DNA of 64,000 bases from Pilatotrama ljubarskyi (Eukaryota; Basidiomycota; Agaricomycetes; Polyporales; Polyporaceae). A model generated the notes under the pieces. It did no database searches, had not been told where the DNA came from, and was given only the letters and a program-made list of their open reading frames with translations. Below, piece after piece: positions 22,783 to 36,948 of the stretch (position 1 is its first letter; every line of letters begins with the position of its first letter). The stretch spans positions 75,656-139,655 of the forward strand of contig MU277734.1 of assembly GCA_022385805.1 (NCBI GenBank), in the 5' to 3' direction. The translations under genes were made by a program, and so were the position numbers.

Positions 22783-24677
22783 ATGCCGATCTCACGCGCA
22801 GAGCACGTAGGCTCGCTGAAGCGACCCGCTGCTTTGCTTCAGAAGCGATCCGACTTCCAGAATGGCCAGTGCACGGCTGAGGAGCTGAAGGTCTGCGAAG
22901 ACGAGTGCATCGCTGAGGTTGTGCGCATGCAACTGGAGCTCGGGCTCACTACCGTCACCGACGGCGAATACCGACGGTTCGTCACCAAAAGCATCGGTTC
23001 GGGCATTTCCTCACCCGCTTCGCAGGACGTACTTTTACGATGGCATATACGACTGCGTCACCGGTACCAGAGTCGTCAAGGATCGTGAGTTCCCTGGCGT
23101 GGTACAAGGGAGACAGAAGCTGACGATCCCTACCGCCGCAGCGCCCGAGCACATGTTTCAGGTATGACCCAACCTGCTATACCTCGAGCTCTCGGTGAAT
23201 AAGACCACGGACTTGTCTCACAGCCGTTCAACTTCGTCCGCCGCATGCCGACCACTCGAATCTGCATTGTGCGTGCTTCGTGGGATTCGTGGGTACCGAT
23301 GCCCTGACGCTGAACTGCCAAAGGGGAAGATGCAGCGGACGAAGCCTCTATATGGGGAAGCCTTCGACTTCTTGAAGAAGGTCGCTGGACCCGAGGTTCG
23401 TGAAGCCGGCAGGAGCTCATGCTGCGTCTCTACTACGTCATAGAATCGGCGCTGACCCCATCAATCGCGAGCACAGAACGTAGGGAAGCTCAAAGTGACT
23501 ATGGGCTCGCCCGAGTGGTACCATTTTCGACACGGGAAGTACACCTACGAACCGTCGGCGTACTCGACTGATGGTCAGTTCAGCTTCAGCAGACGCACCT
23601 TATCCCGTCTGAAATTGAGGATAGATGAGTACTTCGCGGACCTTGCGAAGGTGTATCGAGAGGAGATCCAGGATCTCTATTCCAGGGGCTGCAGTGAGTG
23701 ACCTCGCCGGACGTCTTGTTTTGAAGTTCGAACGACGCTCGCAAATCTGCCATTCATAGGACGCATCCAAATCGACGACCCGATTCTCACGTGCTTCTGC
23801 GACGAGAAGCTGCGCAACGTCATGGTGCAAGAAGGGGTTGATCCAGAAGCGCTTCTCGACACATACATCCGGGTCATCAACGGCTGCGTTTGGGACAGGC
23901 CAGCCGGCATGGTCGTCGGTATCCATCTCTGCCGGGGTAACGTCAAAGTGCGTCTTTCCTACTCGTTCTCGGGTGTGGTCTCGTAATAACTTCCCGTAGC
24001 CTAATCGTGAGCCCTTTACCTGGGGCCCGTATGACCGGATTGCGAAGAAGCTTTTCAACGAGCTCAACGTCGACTATTACTATGTCTGTATTCGGTGCAC
24101 ACGGAAGAAGGCATCGCGTCACTGATCCCTTTCGCGCCAGCTTGAGTACGACACCGAGCGAGCGGGCACGTTCGGGCCTCTCCGGTACCTGCCGCGGAAC
24201 AAGCACGTCGTCCTCGGACTAGTCTCCACCAAGACACCCGAGGTACCCGTCTCCCTCCCCCGCTGAAGCATGATAGTGGCGGCTCCTGATTCATTTATTG
24301 TTACGAATGCAGGTGGAAGATCCGGAAACCCTTCGCGGGCGTATCATGCAAGCCGCGGAGGTGATCGCGCGCGGGGAGATTACGCGGTCTCTCGAAGACG
24401 CCCTCGACCAGTACGTTATTGTTCAGTGCTGCATGTCTGGGTGGGAGATTGACCCCCTGCGCCCGCCGGCGCTGCGCTAGGCTCTCTTTAAGCCCGCAGT
24501 GCGGCTTCGCGTCGCACGCGCCGGGTTTCGAGATTATCACGCATGAGGTACGCCCTCTACGGCGATGTAGACTAAGATGCCGGATGGGGCGTACTGACTG
24601 CGGTTCGGGCCCAGGTCATGGCGGAGAAGTTGAAGCTCGTGGTTGATGTGGCTCGCACGGTCTGGGGGAAGCCGTAA
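22783..24677 (+). CDS. MetE-like cobalamin-independent methyltransferase (UROD/MetE superfamily)
   Basis: Thirteen exons fit one frame: 22783-22976, 23026-23084, 23142-23161, 23224-23268, 23324-23395, 23477-23573, 23625-23693, 23760-23947, 24000-24083, 24141-24242, 24313-24410, 24481-24547, 24615-24677; 385 residues, introns 49-81 bp. The single TIM barrel corresponds to the C-terminal half of MetE. Motifs in order are RAEHVGSLKRP, TVTDGEYRR, RIQIDDPILTCFCDE, GIHLCRGN, YYYLEYDTERAG and LSPQCGFASH. The four zinc ligands known in MetE have counterparts: His and Cys in GIHLC, Glu in LEYD and Cys in PQCGF, so a zinc-activated thiol methyl transfer is likely (inference). It is too short to be full methionine synthase and belongs to the fungal stand-alone group whose substrate is not known. 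Exons 3-5 are the least certain. Confidence 0.88.
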
Positions 24678-25164
24678 ACCCCTTCCAGCCCGGTCGCGGG
24701 CCAGTGTAAGGCAGGAGGCCTCAAGACTATACTGTAGCATGCGACGAGTGTATCATTATGCGACGCGACAATGCTGAACGTGCGTTCATCTACGTGTTCT
24801 CGTGTATCAAGTGGATGACTCGATGGACTTGTCGATCTCGTCTACACGCTCGAAGGACCGCTTAACTCACCGACGAATAATAACAAACTGTGCCATAACG
24901 TGTGCATTATTAACGCTATATCCATGGTCGATAGCGATGCAGGTTCTCCGATGAAAGCAGGCGGCCGACTTCTGCTACTTAGCGTGGGAGTCTGCCATGG
25001 AGTATGATTGACTTATGCGCTACCAAAAGTCCATCCCCATCCACGCAACGCCCCGCGCTCGGGGGATTCGAAGGGAGTTTTACGGGCCACGTATACTCCG
25101 AAGCCGCCCTCAGAGGTACACGTTCACAATTCTTGTATCGCCGTTTACCGTACTCTACGCACTG
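24678..25164. other. intergenic between convergent genes
   Basis: No gene seen. It holds the 3' regions of the MetE-like gene (plus) and the first OYE copy (minus). Confidence 0.4.
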
Positions 25165-26595
<1,431 letters not shown>

Positions 26596-27722
26596 TGTAG
26601 TAGCTTCCGAGAGGTCGGAGAATCAAGTTGTCAACGGATAGCGCACTGAGGGGGGACCCGGCCTCAGAGACACCGTACCTTTTATACTGGAGCAATGCGT
26701 AGAGGCCTAGAGGGGGAGGGGAGGTGCTTACCTATACTCCGGTGAGCGGAGAGGTGGAACTCGAGGCCTCTGATGGATCGTATTGATACAGGCGGCGATC
26801 TCGCCTTGTTCTAGTGGCAGAAGCAAAGCCGTACCACCGCTAAGACCACGCAGATGCTGTTCCCCGTCGTTACAGGCCGGTGAAACCATTCCGATATTCG
26901 CGTCGGGGGACAATGCATAGACATCGCTCTCGCGATAGCCCAAGCCTGAGATCGCGTAGAAGGGCGGCACTGAATGCGATGCTGGCAGTTTGGTAACGGG
27001 CGCGATTACCACTCCCCATCTGGCACGCAGAAATGTCAAGGTGCACCCAAGTACTTGCAGTTTGCGTGAAGAGTCCGCAATTGAGTAGTACACAGTATCC
27101 CCGTTCACGCTATCCTCTCGTACACGTTTCAACGTGAGCGTGTCTGCATGTCTTGGTGATCGAGTATTACACAAGATACGTACCAAGCGATATCAACCAG
27201 GCTAGGCATCATCTGAGGAGCATGTCTTCTGGAGGATAGGAGGCCGCGGCACCGAGGAGGCCAGCTGTGCCGCCTGGAGGCCACGACTCAGATCTGGGGG
27301 TTGGCCGACCGGCGCTCAGCACTAGCTCGGCGCTGGGCGCTAGAGGGTAATGCGAGTGAAGAGTCTGAGGAGCGCCACCGTCCCTTGCCCACTGCCTCCG
27401 CTGGTGATCATATTTCCGTGAGTACGCTGCGTTTACCTTCCAAATACTTTTCCAGGGGTTACGAAGGGATGTGAGACTACAATGAGCATACCACTGTAAT
27501 CACGGGAGTGCTCAATATCGCGGGGGTAGTAACCCGCACACGGCGATTCTGGCTACTCCGGCACATCCGAGTCGGATTGTGTTCTCAACGATCCTGGCGG
27601 CATGTTCAACGTGCCCCCCATCTGGAGGTAGTGAATAAATAACACAGATGATCGACCTAGCACGCCATACCAATCAGAAATCGATCTCACCTTTGTGGGC
27701 TCGGGAGCGTGAAGAGCGAATG
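26596..27722. other. intergenic
   Basis: No supported gene. Part of it must be the promoter of OYE copy A. The stretch 27180-27420 is rich in GGAGG/CCTCC words without a clear repeat unit. Confidence 0.4.
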
Positions 27723-28960
27723 CTATTTCCTCCACCGCCACGCACTGCCTCGGCCGTTGTACACCCAGTCGATCTGGTGCGGGAGCTTCAGCTCTATCCA
27801 CAACTCCTCAGCAAACGTCGTCACCGCCGCTGGATCCTTCAGGAATTGCCTCCCAACAAAGATGATGTCGGCCTGGCCTTTGCTCAACACCTCCTGCGCC
27901 AGCGTCCCTGTCTTGATGCCTCCTACTGCGCTAACCAAAACACGGTCTCCGATGGCCTTCTTCACGGCCTCCGCAAAGTGTGCCTGGTACGCGGGGGCGA
28001 CAAACTCGATCTTCTGGCGCGGATCCAAACCACCTGAAGAGACGTCGATGAGGTCGACGCCGTGTTCCGCAACGAGACCAGAGAGGCGTATGGTGTCCTC
28101 GAGCGTCCATGAAGGCTCGAATGGTAGGACATTCTCCAGCCAATCCGTCGCGAAGACTCTGGGAAGACGGAAATAAGCACAAGTGCTAGTATAGCTAGAG
28201 GATGCTTCAGCGTACCTCAGGAAGAGTGGCATACTATATGTATAGACGAGATACAGTAACTCCACGCACAGCATCCACGACCTCTACCACGAAGCGCGCG
28301 CGATTCTCGAAGGAACCGCCATACTGCTCCGTTCGCTTGTTGGTCACCGGGCTGAGGAACTCATGCGGGAGAAAACCATGCCTGGCATGGATCTCGAAGA
28401 CGTCCACTCCAACCAGAACAGCCCTCTTGGCAGCAGCAGCCCACTTTCCGACGATCGCTCTTATCTCGTCCGTCGTAAGTTCCCTTGGAAGTGGAACTGA
28501 CGCTGAGTCAGTCGCTCCTGGGAACGTTTCCGGCTCCGGGTCGCTGCCATACGGGAGCGGGGATGGAGCGACGAGTTCATCCGGGAAACCGCCTAGCTCC
28601 CTAGGGACCACGCCATGCCCTGCGAGCCATATGGGTGCGATGGATCCCTTGCGCCCGCCGTGTGCCAGTTGTACCCCAATCTTCTGTCCTTGACTACGGG
28701 CAAACTCGACAAGCGCACGAAGCGGCGGGATCTGGTCGTCAGACCATAGTCCACAATCGTGCACTGTGACGCGGCCATCAGGTGATACTACCGTCCCGTC
28801 CATGAAGGTCAGGCCTGGACCTCGCGCTATCACTGCGCCCACTGGAGAGGCATGTCAACTGAGCGTAACTCCGGGTCGTTCAAGGGATCGGCACTCACGA
28901 AGGGCAGTGTGGAACGGGGTCAGTGGATCGTATGCATTTCCCAGGGACTGCCTGGGGTCA
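27723..28960 (-). pseudogene. broken Old Yellow Enzyme copy B
   Basis: Remnant of the same family on the minus strand. Recognisable parts are a worn exon 2 (about 28960-28899, with PLTPFHTAL), exon 3 (28841-28216, with [16 protein letters not shown] and [20 protein letters not shown]) and exon 4 (28158-27723, with DLIDVSSGG and AVGGIKTG). Three defects show. The first exon ([10 protein letters not shown] part) is missing upstream. The VAPM motif that should open exon 2 is not readable. Near 28260-28235 the segment that encodes VIPEDM in copies A and C is replaced by about 25 bases (12 expected), which shifts the frame and adds a TAG stop. Codons downstream still read well, so the break is probably recent. 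A sequencing error cannot explain the missing exon. Confidence 0.8.
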
Positions 28961-29874
28961 TTTCGTACTTTCGCAGAGCGCGCTTGCGCATCGTAGCCCA
29001 CTGATCGTAACGGGTACAGGACTAGAAGCCCTTATCTGTGCAGCGAGACTGATTGTGTACACTGAGACTTCGCTAGCCCGTGCGCCGTGGGTCCGAGTCC
29101 ACAGAGGGAACCTGGAAGGATGCGGACTGTCGCACACGTTGCTCCTTTCCAAACTTTCAACTTGCATGAAGTGCCCTTCAGCAACGTTCGCATGCACATC
29201 AGCCTGGGGCCTGCGTGGCAGAATAAGTGATGCTCACCTCATATGACGGCCAGCTGTATATAAGACAGTCACTGTTACTGACACAGGAAATGTTCACTAG
29301 GCACATGCCACTCGCGTGCGACCGATTGTGGGTGATGATGACTGGGACATCGTCGACCGTTGAAGTGGCAATAAGAGTGAGCGGGCCAAATAGCCCACTG
29401 GCGAAGACGATCTGAGGCTCGAGCCGAGTCGCGCGTTGGTCGAGCGAAACACTCAGAAAAGCGCGGATCTCGATCTCCGGTGTTGTCGGGCCGTGGCATG
29501 AATGGGCGCCTTTTGAGCGCTTGCATCTTCGTCCTCTTTCATGATCACTGGGCCTCGGCCTCAGCTGTGCGCACTGTCCCTAACAAACAACTGCGGCAGC
29601 GCCGCCTGCACAGTGCAACGATTCTACAATGCTATATCTCCCTGTCCGGAGTATCTCTTGTAGCGAGAAGATTCGATATTCGGTGCTACGTCGCTCGACA
29701 GCCATGAGACGCACCAACGACGACAGCGGAATCTGTAGCCAAGCGACGTCGAGCGACCCTCATCTGGTACTTAGATTCTACTTCTACAGGGCGTGATGCT
29801 GCTACATATCGCTATGCATCATCGCTTCTACTCATAGCACCGAAAGCTCCTATGCAGTGGGTGGCATCATGCCT
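28961..29874. other. intergenic, upstream of broken OYE copy
   Basis: No gene seen. I looked here for the lost first exon of copy B (the FHNRLF motif) on the minus strand and did not find it. Confidence 0.4.
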
Positions 29875-31360
29875 CTAGTGCTTCCATCGCCACGCGCTCC
29901 CGCGTCCATGGAACACCCAGTCGGCCTGGTGCGGGAGCTTCACCTCGATCCCCAGGTCCTGCGCGAACGTCGCCACCGCCGCTGGGTCCTTCAAAAATTG
30001 CGTACCTGCAAGTATTACGTCCGCCTGCCCCTTGTCCAGCACCTCCTGTGCCAACTTTCCCGTCTTGATGCCTCCGACGGCACCCACGAGGACGCGATCT
30101 CCAACCGCCTTCTTGATGGCCTCTGTGAAGTGCGCCTGGTACGCTGGCGCGACGAACTCGATCTTCTGGCGAGGGTCCGCGCCGCCTGAAGAGACGTCGA
30201 TGAGGTCGACGCCGTGTTCCGCAACGAGACCCGAGAGTCGGATGGTGTCCTCTAGCCTCCACGAAGGCTCGTCTGGAGCCACCTTTTCCAGCCAGTCCGT
30301 CGCCGACGGTCTGTCGTGGAAAACGTGAGTACGAGAATATCCGTGGACGTAAAACGTCTCACATACCGAAGGAACAGAGGCATGTCCTCCGGGATGACTG
30401 CGCGGATCGCATTGACGACCTCCACGATGATGCGGGCACGGTTCTCGAAGCTCCCGCCATACTCGTCCGTGCGCTTGTTCGACACGGGGCTTAAGAACTC
30501 GTGCAGCAGGAACCCGTGGGCTGCGTGGATCTCTATCACGTCAACCCCAGCGTCGACAGCCCTCTTCGCCGCGGCCGCCCACTGCCCCACGATCTCCTTG
30601 ATTCCCTCCTTCGTCAGCTCCTTCGGCTGCGCAGGTGGCGCACTGCTCTTCACAGGAGGCGCTGTGGCCACCCCGTTCGTCTTCTTAGGCGACTTCACGT
30701 CCGCACCCCAATCGTACGACAGCGCGGAGGGCGCGACGACCTCGTCCGGCCATCCACCTGCCTCCTTCGGGACGATGCCGTGCCCCGCCGCGAGCCACAG
30801 AGGGGCGAGCGAGCCCTTGCGCCCACCATGTGCGAGCTGGATGCCGATCTTCTGCCCTTGGCTGTGTGCGAACTCGACGAGCGCGCGGAGAGGCCCGACT
30901 TGTTCGTCGGACCACAGCCCGCAGTCGTGCACCGTCACACGGCCAACTTGCGACACGGCGGTCGCCTCGATGAAGGTCAGGCCAGGGCCGCGCGCGAGCA
31001 CAGCGCCCACTGGGGGCCCGAGCCGAGTGCATAGTGAGTTTAAGAGCGCGTCTAGGTGATCACAAGCACTCACAGAACGCGGTGTGGAAAGGTGTGACGC
31101 TCCCGTTATGATCTGCAGATGACATCCCCATAGGTGCCACCTGCCATCGGTGTGAAGGCTGCCCCCGTGAAGACGATGCAGGTAGAAGAGGAACGCACAA
31201 ATAGCCTATTGTGGAACTCCAGACCGCGTATCTTGATGGGCTGGAAGAGCGTCGGGATCGGCTTGCCATCCCTTGAAGGCGCAGCCGTGCCCGCTGGCGG
31301 CTTCTGCGCCGGCGTGAAGTATGAGGTATTGGGGGCTGCTTCCGCCACGAGTTCTGACAT
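29875..31360 (-). CDS. Old Yellow Enzyme family NAD(P)H:flavin oxidoreductase, copy C
   Basis: Exons on the minus strand are 31360-31199, 31140-31074, 31009-30367 and 30310-29875 (introns 58, 64 and 56 bp), giving 435 residues. The motif set matches copy [67 protein letters not shown] (H-x-x-H), [30 protein letters not shown]. It carries a Pro/Ala/Lys-rich insert of about 20 residues before [12 protein letters not shown] that copy A lacks. Exon 2 is 67 bp in both. The substrate is unknown; related enzymes act on enones, nitro compounds and other electrophiles. Confidence 0.93.
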
Positions 31361-31944
31361 GGCTCGTTCTGGGGCTTCGAGCAGCCACTAAGTGCTGATG
31401 GTTATCGCGCAGCTGCGGCCTTTTGAACCATTCTCATCCTCCGGACGCTTCTACAGCTTGGTCAGCGAGCGACAGGACTTCGCTCTGTCAAGCTTATTCA
31501 TATCCCGAAGGAAGGTGAGGGACGATCCGCGAGGGCCTAGATAGAGGGGGCACCGATTTCGCCATCCCCTGCTGAACAGAGCAATCTGCGACATGAGCGT
31601 TCCCATACCATCCAAAGCCTGGTTCGCGCCGTACCGGCCAAATGCGGGCAACGACGAGACGCTAATCATGGCCCGTGTCAGCTATGGCGGACGCCGTTCC
31701 GATTCGTGGGAGAGCGTCTCTGACGGCCTTGCAATCTTCAGTTTCATGCCCGACAATGTCACTGGTATGGAACGGCGTCCATCTACTCTTGTCAAGGGTG
31801 AGCATCGCTATAAGGCTTGTGTAAGTTCACGAAGTATGCGCCATCACCGTATACAACGAACTAGGCGCGCTCGGTTCTCGAAGGAAGATAAGTCGGCATA
31901 GCATAATCTCGCTTCTAAGGCGCGTCTTACACGGTTATCATCAT
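31361..31944. other. intergenic
   Basis: No gene seen between OYE copy C and the isomerase-like gene. It includes the promoter of copy C. Confidence 0.4.
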
Positions 31945-33385
31945 CTAGTATCCGCGCTCCTTGAGATGCTTCACGAGCAGCTGGTGGCTATCTTTGGCAG
32001 CCTTCGTCCACTTCGCAGGTACGCCTGGGTCGTCTCTCGACATGTCCTCCTCGTAAAACACCTCCATTCGATCATCCTCAGAGTGTTGTCAAGTATGCCA
32101 ATCGCTATGTCAATGCTCACCTCATACGACCACGGCCCCCTCCAGCCGGTCTTCAGCACTGCCTCGCATACGTCAAGCACGGGGAGGTATCCGCACCAGC
32201 TCTCCTTCCCTCCCCTCGGGCACACCGCGTCCATGTACGGCACAGGCCGCCACGCGTTCGACCACGCGTACAGTGGGCTGATGCCCTGCTCCTCAGCGCT
32301 CTTCTTGAGTGCGTCCGGCGTGACCTTGCGCGAGCCGTCGGAAATCTGGAAGTAGAAGATCTTCTCGGGTGGCACAGTCGCCGCGAGCGCCTGCAGGGAC
32401 GAAGCGAGCTGCAGGCTTGCGGAGCCCTCCGGTGAATCTTGGAGGAGCCCGTTGGAGGCGGTTGGATCGGCATAGGCGCGAGCTGCAGCGGGTCAATGAG
32501 GTCAGCACCGGTGTCCATGGGATGATGTTGTTAGTCAGCGACATACCGCAGATCTGGAATGTGTCAAGACAGAGACCGAAGTTGGGTCTGTCTACGCGCT
32601 TGCACACTTCCCAGATGTGCTCCCAGGTGTTTCTGTGCGGTGTACGTATCAAACATCACGCCTCGCAAGCGGAGCAGAGTGGCAGGAGGCAACGTACACA
32701 TGAGCACCCCATGCCCACATCTCATACGCACTGCGAATATGTGTCAGTCATCTGTCTGCCCGAGCTTTACGAGATGATAACGCATACATGCGGATAGGTG
32801 GGTCTTGGGCGGCTGCCTCGTCTGCGAGCTGCCTGAGGTCTCGCGCGATGACATCATAGTCGCTGCTTGTAGAGGCGTCCGGGGTAGATCCCACTTGCAA
32901 CATTTGACAATTCAACGCCTGGGAATTGTGACGTTAGCGTCATGAATCTACGAGATGAGGGAGCGGAATTTACCCTCAAGACTTTGAGCCAAGCGGCGGC
33001 CCTTTCGAAACCCGTAGTCCTCTTCCGCGTGTCTTCATAACCTTCAAATTGAGAGAATCTATACAGATGTCATGCGAGTGAGTTCAACGATAACGGAGAG
33101 GACTCACGGATGAACTGCCAATATTGAGAGGCGCAGCCCTTCGCAGAGTTTCCTGACCTTTTCAGCCGCCTGGAGCAGCTTGTCGAGGTCACCGTTGCCG
33201 TGTTCATCTAGCTTCTGATATCCAGGGAACTCCTGCTCCGCATATGCCTCCAAGTCTGGGAAAGCGAGCTCCGCCTGGCTGAATCCTGCCTCTGCGATCG
33301 CGCGGAGTTTGATGGGAAGGTTATGGTTGGGATGCATGCCCGCCGAGTCGGTCGAGTACGCGAGTGCTGTTGTGATGTCCGACAT
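31945..33385 (-). CDS. sugar-phosphate isomerase / 3-dehydroshikimate dehydratase-like TIM barrel
   Basis: Seven exons on the minus strand (33385-33108, 33058-32974, 32918-32788, 32730-32698, 32632-32547, 32482-32121, 32061-31945; introns 49-65 bp) give 363 residues. It belongs to the xylose-isomerase-like TIM barrel (AP-endonuclase 2) superfamily, close to fungal proteins annotated as 3-dehydroshikimate dehydratase. Motifs are KLRAIAEAGFSQAELAFPDL, RLSILAVHPFSQFEGYED, IAYEMWAWGAHVNTWEHIWE, PNFGLCLDTFQICARAYADP, KIFYFQISDGS and GPWSYEVFYEEDM. The Glu, Asp, His and Glu residues expected for the metal site have candidates in AYEMW, CLDTF and WSYEV. Exon 4 is only 33 bp. Its substrate cannot be decided between a keto-sugar and dehydroshikimate. 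Confidence 0.87.
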
Positions 33386-36300
33386 TTCTTTTAATGTTGG
33401 TAAGTCTGAGAAAGAGTTATGCTTGCTCGGGATGCAGGTCGTGGTGGTCGTAAGTCAGGCGTGGTGAGTCGGATGAACCGACGAGGACTCGTCGAGAGCA
33501 GTTAGCGATGACGTCATAACTACCGCACCGTCAAACACCCAGACGTCCACAGGGAACTTGACACGACGGCGTAACGTACTGTATGTAGTACTGTCGAGCC
33601 CATCCATGGTGCATTCTGGTCTCCTGGCTTGCATCAGAGTCTTGTCAGTACTGACCTGAGTAATGTATGCATTCGTCATGAACAGTGCAAGGCACGTCTG
33701 TGCTAGTGTCCCTGGGATGACGATAACGATGAGCGCAAATACTGTATTGCTATGGTTAGACAACACAATTCGAGGTGCATCGCAGAGTGCCGTGTACTCC
33801 ATGGACACGCATCCCGGCATCCCGACCAGAGTTTCCCGAGCCCGACGGAGGCAAAACCACAATGCGGTGCATCCACAATGATCGGGGACCGCGTCCTCGG
33901 AATGTCTGTCTACAACAAGATCTCGATCGCACGGTCCCATAGTCAACGCTTCGCGGAAGCAAATACGCTCGACGCCCAAGCTGACCTCGTACAGGGGGAG
34001 GAGGGGACAAGGGGTCGAGGGCCAAATTGGGGCGCTGTCCGAGTCGAAACGAGCGCAATACGAGGCGGAAGCTGAGACGCACGGATACGGCGCGATGATG
34101 AACGGCTTGAATAACCGATCTCAGAGTGATTGAGCGTTGAATGAAGAAGGGTGGGGAGAGCTGAGAGAGGCCAATGGAGCACAATCCGAGTAATCTGGAA
34201 GGCAGAGCTGGTTCTGACAGTCACAGCAGGTGGAAATAGACAGACACAGACAGCTTGCCACAAGAAGACGATAGGCCCCGGGCCCTCCGGTCCTTTGACA
34301 GATGACCGCCGAAGCTGCCCTAGCCTCACAGGTCGGCGACAACATGAATGCCTCAGACGCGAGAACCATCCAAAGCGCGCGCTCGCGTGGCCTGCTGAGA
34401 AAGCATCACGATGCCGGACGAGCAAGGCGTTCCAGATCGGAGCCCGACCGGTCGGGAGAATCGGGGAGACTGGAGTGGCCCAACAGCAGTCGGAACAGTT
34501 ACGAGAGCTCTCTAGCTAGCAGCGTCAGAGGGTGGCACGACAGACCGAGAACCCGCTAGGACCCAGCAGTACTGGCATGAGCAGCTCTGCGATGACAGCA
34601 GCGCGCAGTTCAGGAACGACGGACCATCACGTGCGCTAGAGTTGGCAGACGTCGGGAGATGAAAAACACGGCAGCCGCGCAGTGGACGCGCAGGCAGCGG
34701 GGACACGTCCTGTCCCTCAATTATGAGAAGCTCTATGACTGTCGTGTTGCGGATGTTGGTTATTACCGTCCGGGTTCGAATGATGGGGGATGGCTCACCA
34801 CGGGAGAAGATGGTACGGCTGAGTCCCGTTGGAGCTGCTGGTGAAGCCGTACACGATGACCGACAAGGTTCGACGGCGCTGCGTCTCGAGAGCGCAATAG
34901 CAGGCGGTCCAGGACCATCCACCTCGGACTACGCGCCAAGCAAACCTTGATCAAGTCTCGCTACATTGAGTTAGTGACCGAATTTTCCACACATAATAAC
35001 TAACCTCGAATCTCATTGACGAAGTTTGCTACGTAAAGCAACACGCGTACCGCAGCCTGTAGCATTGCCTTCTCGCGTGAGAGGAACCTGTCTCCTTGGC
35101 TTCCTTTCTCTGCCTAAGAGGCATCGTGGCGGTCCTAGCTGATAGTCTCGCAGCTACAAGCCTCCCAACTCAATCGCGAAGATCAGTGACTCGTTTCTGT
35201 GGGAGACGGAGCAGCGATACTTCGGGGGAGGAGATGAAGGCCGCGAGCGATGCGGTGTCATGCTCACCGTCATCGCGCGTGTTAGGCCTCACAAGACAGA
35301 TATTGAGAAGGCGGCGCCATCACATGCCGCGCCGTGTGAACTAGGGCAGACGGCGGCGGAAGGAAAAGCTCGTAATGAGCAGCTCCGTGTACGTCTTCTG
35401 CGATAGCTCCGGCATCGCCGAAGCCAAAGGAGGACGGCTCCCGCACTTGCCGGGATGTCGGCGAGCAAGGTTGCTCGAAGAGCCTGAAGATCCGTCCTCT
35501 CATCAAGAAGGAAGCCGCTCCAAGAGAGCTAGAGAACACCTTAAGTTCAGTTGAGCAAGCGGGAGGATAACTCACGTTAGCACTACTGGCACCGGAGGGG
35601 GTCAACGATCGACACGGCTCGCGCGCGGTCGAGCATTCCACAGGACGTCCGAGACGATGGCACGACGCCGAGAGTGACAGAACACGAGGCCGGCTGTCGC
35701 CCTCCCTACCTGCGCAGGCCGGCGCGGCCTGAAAGCAAGTCGGACACCCGCGCGAGCGTTCGCGCCTTCGGGCCAGCGTTGATAACCACGGCCATCTAAA
35801 TGAAAACCTGCAGGTGATCCGAGTCAGATACTGCCCTAGATGAACGTCTTCGGCAAATTTGTGGGTGGCCTCGCCATGCGCTGAGAAAGGTGTGGTACTA
35901 CCCTCGAGTCACAGTGAGTCCCCCGTTCGCAGTGCATTAGCAGTAGTAGGACCCGCGACGGCGGTATTGAGTGCTCTTGAGGATAGCAGGCGGTGTCTGC
36001 TGGCGTTACCTGAGAAGATGGTTAAGGAACATCGACAGGACTGGACCGGTCATGCGATACCCAATTCTCCGATCATGAGAAATCCGAACGCCGAGAAGCG
36101 TTGAAACGGCGCCTCGACTGCAGAAATATCCTTTGGCGATTGGGTCGACGACGGCAATACAGCAGCCGCAGTGCCAGCGGGATCGGAATCGCGGTACGAG
36201 CCCGGCGCAGCCTCCTTCCCATCTGCAGTCTTGCATTTAGCCTCTTCCTGCGGCGCTGCCTGCAGTGCAGCCGCATATCCTAGAAGCATGAGTAGTTGCT

Positions 36301-36850
36301 TACTGCGGTACAGCCGCACATGCTGCAGCTGGTGGTATAGGTGGAAGATACGAGTTCGTGTCGAGATGCATAAAACGGTGTGCTGTGCGACGAAGAGGGG
36401 GTAGAAGGCGGAGTTGCAGAGTGTGCAAGCGGCGATTGAAACTGCCAGCGTCGACGCCACAATCCCGTCCAGGACGGCCTGGATCGCTCCGATTCGTTCG
36501 TATGCTTGCTCGTATGTCTGCCTCTCACGCGTACTTTCCCGACATAACCGCGAATAAGAGGTACGAAGTAACGACCTCGATATCATACGTCTGCTCATGA
36601 CACACAGTGGCGGACGCTGCGGCTGGATACGAGTCTGACCTGGACTGATCGAGATAATCTGAGCATTGACGACCATGCCTCGCCCCGAACACGTTCCTGG
36701 GACGATAACCCTGGACAGGTAATCCCATCGGATTCATTTTGCGTGCACAAATCAACACGTCCGCGAAATGGCTGATGACCTCAGAAATCCCCGCTCCAAC
36801 TGGGGTTCGCCCAGGTTCGCCCCCGTGGTCCGACCCTCCCACCGAGGAGG
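33386..36850. other. long gene-poor stretch
   Basis: No gene I can support. Two minus-strand frames contain isolated hydrophobic segments (33979-33455 with VFALIVIVIPGTLAQTCLAL; 36676-36050 with AVLDGIVASTLAVSIAAC). They could be remnants of mushroom multi-pass membrane proteins, but I could not assemble a domain. Confidence 0.35.
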
Positions 36851-36856
36851 TATAAG
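36851..36856 (+). promoter_or_regulatory. TATA box of disordered protein gene 1
   Basis: TATAAG lies 93 bases before the ATG at 36949, with no competing gene on this strand. Confidence 0.5.
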
Positions 36857-36948
36857 TATCTTTGTCGTCCTCAGCGCTCCTGCTCTTTTGTTCGAACCCT
36901 CTTCAGGCTGACTCTTCTTACCCACTCACCTTTGTACTCTGGCCCAGC

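Noticed and set aside
28235..28260. A 21-base intron that would rescue OYE copy B
   Set aside because: GT...AG ends exist but the length is far below any plausible spliceosomal intron here.
28158..28841. OYE copy B as a functional gene
   Set aside because: Missing first exon, frameshift and stop in the VIPEDM segment.
33455..33979. Membrane protein gene on the minus strand
   Set aside because: One hydrophobic segment only; no family motif order and no supporting splice pattern.
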